A program made the translations under genes and the position numbers. The notes below the pieces were generated by a model. The model was not told where the DNA came from. It saw nothing but the letters and a program-made list of their open reading frames with translations, and ran no database searches. 64,000 bases of DNA from Planctomycetota bacterium. Lineage in GTDB: Bacteria > Planctomycetota > Planctomycetia > Planctomycetales > Planctomycetaceae. How positions within the stretch are numbered: the first letter of the stretch is position 1; every line of letters begins with the position of its first letter. The stretch covers positions 124,001 through 188,000 of the forward strand of contig QQVO01000006.1 in NCBI GenBank assembly GCA_003388505.1, in the 5' to 3' direction. Below are positions 1 to 7,500 of this stretch, piece after piece.

Positions 1-507
1 AAAGAACCACTTGTGCAGATAGGGGTTGTCGAGTTTCCTCGCCACGATTCCCATCGGAAACCCGAACAGGCCGAAGGTGGCCGTGCTGACCTCCCAGTTG
101 CCGAAGTGTCCGCCGAGGATGAAGACGCGCCGGCCGGAACAGAGGGCCTCCAGCACCGGACGGCGGTTGCGGAAGACGATCACTTCGCGGCAGTTGGTGA
201 GCGTCATCTTTCGAGGGAGCTGCACGACCTCAGCCACCAGACGAAAGAGGTGCACCCACATCCCGTGGATTATCGCGTCGATCTGCCCCTCCGTGTATTG
301 ATCGCCGAATGAATTCCGGATGTTTTCCGCCGCGACCTCGTACCGGGACACACGGCGGATCGGCTTCCGCGTCAAGATCCACGCCATGCCCCGCGCGAAG
401 CCCACGGTCTGCCGCACCGACATCACCCCCAGCACGCAGGCGAACAGCCGAAACAGACCGTACTCGAGCAGATGTCGAAGATTCGTCAAGGACATCCCGG
501 AATCCAT
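1..507 (-). CDS. lysophospholipid acyltransferase (LpxL/HtrB-like), 3' end missing
   Basis: The frame runs off the left edge, so only the N-terminal 169 residues are visible. Residues 131-137 read GHFGNWE, which fits the HX4(D/E) catalytic signature of the lipid A/lysophospholipid acyltransferase family. A hydrophobic N-terminus (LFRLFACVLGVM) fits the usual inner-membrane anchor. By family knowledge these enzymes transfer a fatty acyl chain to lipid A or a related lipid at the cytoplasmic face of the inner membrane. The start at 507 is preferred; an in-frame ATG at 495 is the alternative, and neither has a strong Shine-Dalgarno sequence. Whether the substrate is lipid A or another lipid (as in ornithine lipid or polyene synthesis) cannot be told. 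The next gene downstream in the window is a serine hydrolase on the same strand but transcribed towards this gene. Confidence 0.85.
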   Translation of the reverse strand, partial: MDSGMSLTNLRHLLEYGLFRLFACVLGVMSVRQTVGFARGMAWILTRKPIRRVSRYEVAAENIRNSFGDQYTEGQIDAIIHGMWVHLFRLVAEVVQLPRKMTLTNCREVIVFRNRRPVLEALCSGRRVFILGGHFGNWEVSTATFGLFGFPMGIVARKLDNPYLHKWFF

Positions 508-548
508 TCTTGGTGAGGCGGGAGTCTCGTGGGGGACCGGGTTTCGTG

Positions 549-1745
549 TCAATCTCGGATTGCCGCCGCGGCGACAGTGGCGATGCGGCCGGCGAGACGG
601 TTGACGCTCCCCTTGCCGTCGGGATGAAGCCGGTTGCTCAGAAAGATGTAGAACAGGTCGAATTGCGGATCGATCCACATCGCGGTCCCGGTAAAGCCGC
701 CGTGTCCGAAGGCGCGATCGGAGAAGAGGTCGCCGCGGTTGGATGAGTAGCCGGTGCGAACGTCCCATCCCAACGCCCGCTTTCCGCCGGCCGGCAGCGT
801 GTGCGCGGCGGTCATCAGTTCGACGGTGTCCGGATTCAGAACGCGAATCCCCTCATACTGCCCTTCGCCCAGCAGCATCTGTGCGTAGATGGCCAGATCG
901 GCAGCCGTTGAAAACAGTCCGGCATGCCCGGCAACGCCGCCGAGGTGGTGGGCGCGGGGATCATGGACTGAGCCCCGGATCCATTCGCCGTCCCGCTTTT
1001 CCGTTGGCGCCGCGCGCCGCCGCAATTCCTGATCGGGCAGATAGCCCGTCTCGGTCATTCCCAGCGGTTCGAAGATCTGCTGCTGCGAGAATTCATGCAC
1101 GCTCTGTCCGCTGATCCGCTCCACGAGTTCCCCCAGTACGATGAAGCCGACGTCGCTGTAAATGAACCGCGTCTCGGGTTCGGCCCGCAGAGTGAGTCGA
1201 TGAATCCGCTCCCACGCGGCTTCGGGACCGTCGAGATAGTCCCGCAGCGCGTTGTCGGCAATCAGTCCTCCCTGATGCGTGAGCAACTGACGAACCGTGA
1301 CGCCTGCCTTGCCGTTGGCGGCGAACTCGGGGATGTGCTCGGCGACCGCATCATCCAGGCTGATCGATTCGTCTTCGACGAGTTTCATGACGCTCGTCGC
1401 CGTCGCGACCGGCTTTGTCAGAGAGGCCAGGTCGAAAACGGTATCGACCGTCATCGATTCGACCGTCGGTTCCACTTGCCGGCGGCCGAACGCCTTGAGA
1501 TAGACCACGACCCCGCCGCGAGCGACCAGCACCACCGCGCCCGGCATCTCGCCGCGATCGATCCCCTCGGCGACGATCGCATCGATGGCGGCCAACCGCG
1601 CGGCATCCATTCCTGCGGCCGCCGGAGCGGCGTCGGGAAGCGGCGACGGCTCTCGTGCACAGACGACGGCCACGTTCGCCAATGCAGCGGCAACGATCGC
1701 CAGTGCGCCCGGCGAGACTCGACAAGACGCGAGCGATTTTCTCAT
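549..1745 (-). CDS. serine hydrolase, class C beta-lactamase/esterase family
   Basis: This 398-aa protein begins with a basic, hydrophobic stretch (residues 1-30) that looks like a signal peptide. The nucleophile motif is SLTK at 108-111 (SxxK). A YSD at 196-198 stands where class C enzymes have YxN, and HGG at 348-350 replaces the KTG box. This is the pattern of the 'beta-lactamase-related' esterases and D-aminopeptidases rather than of true antibiotic-hydrolysing enzymes. It probably acts in the periplasm on an ester or peptide substrate that cannot be named from sequence. The preceding hydrophobic region and the ATG at 1745 fit a secreted protein. It sits 41 bp upstream of the acyltransferase start and may be co-transcribed with it. 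Confidence 0.88.
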   Translation of the reverse strand: MRKSLASCRVSPGALAIVAAALANVAVVCAREPSPLPDAAPAAAGMDAARLAAIDAIVAEGIDRGEMPGAVVLVARGGVVVYLKAFGRRQVEPTVESMTVDTVFDLASLTKPVATATSVMKLVEDESISLDDAVAEHIPEFAANGKAGVTVRQLLTHQGGLIADNALRDYLDGPEAAWERIHRLTLRAEPETRFIYSDVGFIVLGELVERISGQSVHEFSQQQIFEPLGMTETGYLPDQELRRRAAPTEKRDGEWIRGSVHDPRAHHLGGVAGHAGLFSTAADLAIYAQMLLGEGQYEGIRVLNPDTVELMTAAHTLPAGGKRALGWDVRTGYSSNRGDLFSDRAFGHGGFTGTAMWIDPQFDLFYIFLSNRLHPDGKGSVNRLAGRIATVAAAAIRD

Positions 1746-1845
1746 GCGGCCGAGCGTAATCGCTGACCGCGGCCGGTGTCGACTGAAGGCCGGGAACGGC
1801 GTTCTGTGAACTCGCGGCTGGTGATTTCAAATGCCAGCGGTTGAA

Positions 1846-2967
1846 TCAGTTGCGAGCCGGCTCGGAGACGCTGCTCGGAGACCCCATGAGGATCGCAACC
1901 CAGCGGCTCTCCTCGTTGCCTTCGAGTGCGATCTTGACCGCCATCGTGAGGGGGACGGAGATGACCATGCCGACCGGGCCGAGCACCCAGCCCCAGAAGA
2001 CCAGCGAAAGGAAGACGACCAGCGTCGACAGACCGAGTCCCCGGCCCATCCAGCGGGGCTCCAGAAAATTGCCGATGAACATGTTGACCGCCAGATAGAC
2101 GACCGCCACGATCACGGCCCGCTGCAGGTCGTGCTCGAGGAAGGAGAGCAACACGGCGGGAACCGCCGCGAGGATCGAGCCGATGTTGGGGACGAAATTC
2201 AGCAGAAAGGCGAGAAGACCCCACAGGACGGGGTAGGGGATGTTGAGCAGCAGCATGGCGACGGTAATCGCGCCGCCGGTGATGAGGCTGGTCCAGGTCT
2301 TGATGCCCATGTAGCGGCTGATCTGCTGAATGATGCGGTTGAGGTCTGCGGCGCCGTGGAGGCTGTGCGGGAAGGCCGCGCGGAGTTTTTCGGGCAGGGC
2401 GGTCGCTTCGACGAGGATGAAGGCGGTGGTGAGCAGGATGAGGAGCGCCCGGCTGAGCGTGCCGCTGAGGGTGCGGAGCGCGCCGGTGAAGTACAGCATG
2501 AAGTCGTCGGGCGACATCCAGCGGCTCCAGAGGCCGTTCAGGTCGACCACCTTGAGTTCCTGCAGCCAGGGTTGGCTTTCAATCCGGGCTTCAATGGCGG
2601 CGTTCCAGTCGCCGGTCAGTTGTTGGATGCGGGGGCCGTACGTCTGCGGCCAGTCGGCTGCGAATCGATTGGCCGTTCCGGCGACCGTTGTGGTGAGAAC
2701 GACGCCGGCGACGATAAAGATGGAGAGGACGATGACCATGCCGAGGCCGCGGGGGACGCCGCGGCAGCGGAGCCAGCGGAGGGGCGGGCCGCAGAGGATG
2801 GCGAGGAAGATGGAGAGCAGAAAGGGGGTGACGAGTTCGGCGGCGAGCTTGATGCCGGCGACGATGACGACCAGCGCGGCCAGACCGAGGAGCAAGCGGA
2901 ACATGCTGGCTGCTCCGCGCTGGGGATTGTGCGGAGTTGCGGCCGGCTGCGGGTTGGTGTCGCTCAT
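1846..2967 (-). CDS. AI-2E family membrane transporter
   Basis: The 373-aa product has the fold signature of the AI-2E/PerM family. It starts with two closely spaced membrane segments (FRLLLGLAALVVIVAGIKLA and LVTPFLLSIFLAILCGPPL), then a third (GMVIVLSIFIVAGVVLTTT), a long hydrophilic loop, and a C-terminal block of membrane segments with FVPNIGSILAAVPAVLLSF and FLEPRWMGRGLGLSTLVVFL. The last two match the conserved family core. I chose the ATG at 2967 (MSDTNPQ) because the 12 codons upstream are low in hydrophobic content and lie in a repeat-rich leader. Family members include the autoinducer-2 exporter TqsA and a sodium/proton antiporter, but most have unknown substrates, so no cargo is proposed. 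The gene is 100 bp upstream of the serine hydrolase start on the same strand. Confidence 0.9.
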   Translation of the reverse strand: MSDTNPQPAATPHNPQRGAASMFRLLLGLAALVVIVAGIKLAAELVTPFLLSIFLAILCGPPLRWLRCRGVPRGLGMVIVLSIFIVAGVVLTTTVAGTANRFAADWPQTYGPRIQQLTGDWNAAIEARIESQPWLQELKVVDLNGLWSRWMSPDDFMLYFTGALRTLSGTLSRALLILLTTAFILVEATALPEKLRAAFPHSLHGAADLNRIIQQISRYMGIKTWTSLITGGAITVAMLLLNIPYPVLWGLLAFLLNFVPNIGSILAAVPAVLLSFLEHDLQRAVIVAVVYLAVNMFIGNFLEPRWMGRGLGLSTLVVFLSLVFWGWVLGPVGMVISVPLTMAVKIALEGNEESRWVAILMGSPSSVSEPARN

Positions 2968-3018
2968 GGGGACATGATGGGCGCGGGGGATCGCGGATGG
3001 CAAGTTGGCGGTGGTTGG

Positions 3019-3050
3019 TTTTCAGTTTTCAGTTTCCAGTCTTCAGTTGG
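3019..3050. repeat. TTTTCAG-type simple repeat
   Basis: The stretch iterates TTTTCAGT/TTCCAGT/CTTCAGT with small changes. It lies just upstream of the AI-2E transporter start. Tracts of this type are scattered in intergenic DNA of planctomycetes and other bacteria; no function is evident. Confidence 0.6.
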
Positions 3051-3347
3051 GACGGAGGGGGGCGCGGGGTGTTTTGGGATTCGGGGGTGTTTTGTAGGGT
3101 TGCCCGGCGTTTTTGCGGGGAATCGGGGCAAGGCTGCAAGGCTTTGGGAAAAAGTGTGCCCTGCAGCGGGGGGGATTGCTGTTTGAGGAGGGATGGTCGA
3201 GGGCGGATGGCTGGTGGCTGGTGGCGGATGGCACATCGCCGGGACGTCTCTGGGGGGAAGGCTGGTTGGTGCTCCGTACGATGGTGGTTGGTTGCGCTGT
3301 GGGAGCGGAGGTTGGAGCGCCTTGGGGCTGTCAGCTACACACAAGTC

Positions 3348-3620
3348 GGCTGGGGCCCGCCGCGAGGAACCGGGCCCAGGGGATTCTCGAACAGGACACA
3401 GATTTTCACGGATTTGGCGGATCAGCACCGATTCTTTGGGGGTCTTCCTCCAGAGGCGGCAGGGCCGAGACCGCATCGATTCAGCGCGCATGGCGTCGAC
3501 ACGCAAGAAAGCAATCAGCGAAAACCGGTCCAATCCGTGGTCATCCGCGTTCCATTCGAATCTCTCGAAGAGTCACTCGATCGTGGATCGAGCGATGTGT
3601 GTAAACGACAGGGGATTAGG
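3348..3620. repeat. 270-bp dispersed repeat, copy 1
   Basis: This stretch is closely similar over its whole length to 54047-54322 in the same orientation. Shared landmarks are GGGGATTCTCGA, GGACACAGATTTTC, GGATTTGGCGGATCAGCAC, GAGACCGCATCGATTC, AAGCAATCAGCGAAAA and a final AACGACAGGG. No copy has a continuous conserved frame, so this is non-coding. A partial inverted copy lies at about 50883-50990. Confidence 0.85.
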
Positions 3621-4124
3621 GTCGGGCGTTCTCCAGCTTGCAGAGTTGGCTGCATTCCGGCGAGAATCGGCTGTCGTGACGGGGGCTCTACTCCAGCGGA
3701 TGACTCAGATAGTGTCCGAGAACCATCGCCGATTCATTCCCGTAATCGATCTGTTCGCCGGTCCGGGGGGTCTGGGGGAAGGGTTTGCTGGTCGGTTGCT
3801 GGGGGCGGAGGGACGAGAGTTGGCGGGGAGGGCGGGTTTCGGGATTGAATGCGGGTTGGATGTTCACCGTGGTAGGGTCTCCGCGATCGGTGTGGGACGG
3901 AGGATGATCGGGGATGGTTGCACGGGGTTGTGTGTGAGGCTTGAGTAATTGGAGGGAAGAGCCGACGCGCGAGTAGGTGAAGGGGCGGGGAGGCTAAGAG
4001 AAACCCGCCGTTGGAATTGATCCGTTTTGCGGCTCAAGGAGATGGGTTCGCCGGCCTCGTGGATTGTCGACGACGAAAGCATGATGTTGGGATTCGCACT
4101 GCTGGGCAAGCGAGCAGTGGCACC

Positions 4125-4376
4125 CTACGCCGTTAAACATTCGAAGACGTTGTATTGACGTAAGGTGTATAACAACAAGGTGTTGCAACGTAACCTTTGT
4201 TGCACTGAGCTGCGGCGAGCGTGCAGTTCGACCGAAGTCTGCCGAACGAAGAAAACCGTTGGACCAAAGCCAAGCAGAAACGTGAAAGTTCGAAAAACAA
4301 GGGGTGTCTTGGGCAAGACTCATTGAGATCAAACGACTTACGGCGAACACATGCCAAGAAACACTTAACGGCGTAG
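4125..4376. mobile_element. MITE-like element with 12-bp inverted ends and 9-bp flanking duplication
   Basis: The left end is CTACGCCGTTAA (4125-4136) and the right end is its exact reverse complement TTAACGGCGTAG (4365-4376). Directly outside each end stands AGTGGCACC (4116-4124 and 4377-4385), a perfect 9-bp direct repeat that looks like a target-site duplication. The flanking DNA is one of the CACTGC...GCAGTGGCACC palindromic repeats, so the element seems to have landed in a repeat. At 252 bp it has no room for a transposase and no frame with a known domain. The interior is poorer in GC than its surroundings and contains a near-perfect stem (CAACAAGGT around 4171 against ACCTTTGTTG around 4191). 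A non-autonomous element moved by a transposase elsewhere is the natural reading. Confidence 0.7.
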
Positions 4377-4550
4377 AGTGGCACCCGGCGTGAAACCCGG
4401 TCACGCGAATCGACCGCCGCGGGATTGCGACAACGTCGAGAGCAGAGTTCCGTCGCGGGACCGGTGAGTCCCGGAGAGTCACTACGAAAATCAACTCATT
4501 ACAGGAGCAGATCGTCGCAGAAGTCTCGGGTTATCGAGATGGCTGACTCT

Positions 4551-7500
4551 TCAGCGAGCATCCGGATCAGACTCATGTTCCTTCGACTGAATCAACTCCC
4601 TCAGACCATCCGCGGAAAGTACAACGCGGAATCCGATGTAGTAAGCCGTTTGCGCCGGGAGCCGAAATCCTGACCGGAACCCCCGTGGGGTGTAGTCAAA
4701 CGCTCCGCCGCGCGCGACCGTGGCTGCACCATCGACGACAGGATCGATCGACGGCGCGTCAGGGGTGACGGGATATCCGTCGGCGTACCAACCGTCGAAA
4801 CACAGTTCCCACAGGTTGCCGGTAATATCATAGAGGCCGAACGGATTCGGTCGCAGTTCACCGACGGCGTGTGTGCGTCCTCCCGAATTATCAACGTTCC
4901 AGCCGGCCTGATTGAGTTGTGCACTTTCATCGCCACACCAGAAGGGCGATTCCGTCCCGGCGCGGCACGCAAATTCCCATTCGGCTTCCGTCGGCAATCG
5001 ATAACCGTTTCCCGAGATTCTCGTCACGTATGGATCCGCCTGAAAGTAGTGAGGTCTGAGCTGCGCCATTCGCGTAAGAGTCTGGCAGAACGCTACCGCT
5101 TCGGCCCAGCTGATGCTTTCGACAGGAAACCTGCCGACATCAAGGCCTTCCACCTTTTCACTGAACGAGCCGGTTGGCGAAAACTGAGAGGGATTGGTTC
5201 CTGTCGCCGCCTCGTACTGCTGCTGCGTGACTTCGTACTTACCGAGATAAAACGGCTTCCGCAGGATTACTTCGTGCCGTGGTGCTTCTGAGCGCCCGGC
5301 TGCTTCTGAGATGACCCCACCCGTCGCGATGTAGCTCTCGATCTCATCCTCAGTATTGCCCATCGTAAACCGACCGGGCGGAATCAGCACGAATTCGATC
5401 CCGTTTCCATCGGTATAGGCGACTGGGAGACCAAGGTAGTCGGCCCACGCCTGCTGCAGCGATGCGGCCGCCGTCTTATCGAATGGGACCACGGCAATCG
5501 ACGGAGCATCTTCGGGAACGAGCGGTTCTTCTTCAACAGGCGGTAGTGGTGTGACAGTATCCGTATCGAGCAGTTCCTTCACCGCGTCAACCGTCAATGT
5601 CACACGAAATCCGGTAGCATAGAAGGCCGATGCCTTGTAGCGCATGGACGGGCTCACGGACCAGTCCCATGCCCCCCCTTTCGAGAGGCGTGTCGTGCGC
5701 GGAGATGTTGGGTCAACGGCCGGTTGGTCGCCATGTTCCGAGAGGAATCCGATCGGCAGACCGTCCTCACAGATCTCCCATACATTGCCGAGCATCTCGT
5801 GTAATCCGAACGGATTGGCAGACAATTGGGCAACCGCGTGAGATCGTTTTCCGCTGTTGGAGCTGATCCAGGCGTGTTGTTTGACTCGGTACACACCCGA
5901 GTCATCTTCGCCGAACCAGTACGTTGACTCCGTTCCCGCGCGGCAGGCGTACTCCCATTGGGCCTCTGTCGGGAGTCGATACCCGTTGCTACGCAAGAAC
6001 GTCACCGTGTCGCCGGACCGAAAGTAAACTGGAGGAATTCCTTCCCGCCGGCCCAAGTCATTGCAGAAGTCGATGCAATCGGCGTAGGAGACGTTCTCCA
6101 CCGGATGCCGGAAGGTATCCAGTCCGACGACTGAATCGGCCCCCTCGCCTTCCGCACAGAAATGGGACGGGTTGACCGCCATCACGTCCTGATACTGTTG
6201 CTGAGTGACCTCGGTGACGCCCAGATAGAACGGCTGGGTCAGGACCACCGGATGTGGAGGGTCTTCGCTCCCCGGAAAGCCTCCCTGCGTATATTTCTCG
6301 ATTTCCGCCTCGCTGCTCCCCATCAGGAATTCCCCCGGCGGGATCAGGCGGAACCGCATCCCGATGCTGTTTTCGAACTCCACCGGCACGCCGAGATGCT
6401 CGGCCCAGCCTTGTTGATGCTGCCGGGCCTGTTCGGCATCAAACGGTGCAATCGCCGGAGCGGGCGCGTCTTCGGGCCAACTGTAAGAGTTCGTCTCAGC
6501 CGTGGTTGCATCAATTGGTTTGTCTCTCAGTTGTTGCTTGACCGCATCCACCACCAATGCCACACGAAAACCAAAGCTGTTGGAACGGTAAGTCGAACTG
6601 TAGGAGAGGCGACTTGACGAACGGCAGTAGGGTGGAGCGAAGCCCCAATGGCCGCCGCGGAGCACGTGCTGGTCGTCGGTTAGGATTGGGCGAAATGGAT
6701 CGACGGCGACATTCTCCGCGAACTCTTCATAGAACGCCGGATCCCAACCGTCCTGCACCCACTCATACACATTGCCATGCATATCGAACAGACCGAACGG
6801 GTTCGCACTCAGTTCAGCCACGGCGTGAGTGCGACCGTCTGAGTTGCTTCCGAACCATCCGACCTGCCGCAGGTCGTCGTCGATGTCACCGCTCCAGACG
6901 GGGGTTGTCGTCCCGGCCCGGCAGGCGAATTCCCACTCTGCCTCTGTCGGCAGGCGGTAACCGGTTCCATTCAGCACTGTGACCGTTTCGTAAGCTCGAT
7001 AGTAGAACGGCTTCAACTCTTCCTGCTGACTCAGCTTCGTGCAGAATTCGGCCGCGTCATTCCAGCTTACCTTTTCGACCGGAAGGTTGCCGGTGTCCAT
7101 GTCGGCGACCTTATCCTTCCCTGCGCCGTCAGCAGAGAACTCTGATCGGTTGTTCTCCATCAACCTGACGTATTGCGATTGTGTCACCTCCGTCGTGCCA
7201 AGATAGATTGGCTGCGTGAGAATCACTTTGTGTTGTGGAGCTTCACTCTGAATCCACTCACGCCAGTCTTGGTCTTCGCCAGCAACTTCCAGAGCGTCTT
7301 CAATCTCCTCCGGCGTGCTCCCCATCAGGAATTCGCCCGGCGGGATCAGGCGGAACTTCATGCCGATCGAGTTTTCGTATTCGACCGGCACGTCGAGGTA
7401 CTCGGCCCAAGCTTCCTGATGCGCCTGCGCCTGCTCGGCATCAAACGGTGCAATCGCCGGCGCCGGTGCGTCGTCGGGCCAATGGTCGTGCCAGTTGTCA

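Larger units (their letters stand above)
3004..4550. other. 1.5-kb gene-free repeat region
   Basis: No open frame here has a recognisable domain, and those present run through dispersed repeats. From left to right it holds a TTTTCAG-type simple repeat (about 3019-3050), a low-complexity GGCTGGTGG/GGCGGATGG tract (3188-3235), a 270-bp dispersed repeat (3348-3620), and a MITE-like element (4125-4376) inserted in another repeat. Base composition drops inside the element. I see no RNA gene. Confidence 0.7.

Noticed and set aside
1831-3186. A 451-codon plus-strand frame with Asp/Gly/Glu-rich repeats.
   Set aside because: It lies opposite the AI-2E transporter gene and runs into intergenic repeats. 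Its composition is that of complementary coding DNA.
3193-3948. A 251-codon frame in the 3-4.5 kb gap.
   Set aside because: About a third of it is the 270-bp dispersed repeat, whose second copy has no equivalent open frame.
4125-4376. An integron attC site or gene cassette.
   Set aside because: The ends do not show the GTTRRRY/RYYYAAC core sites. Exact inverted ends with flanking direct repeats fit a transposable element better.
4551-7420. A diversity-generating retroelement acting on the FGE modules.
   Set aside because: FGE-fold domains can be DGR targets, but I see no reverse transcriptase gene, no template repeat and no adenine-biased variation near the modules.
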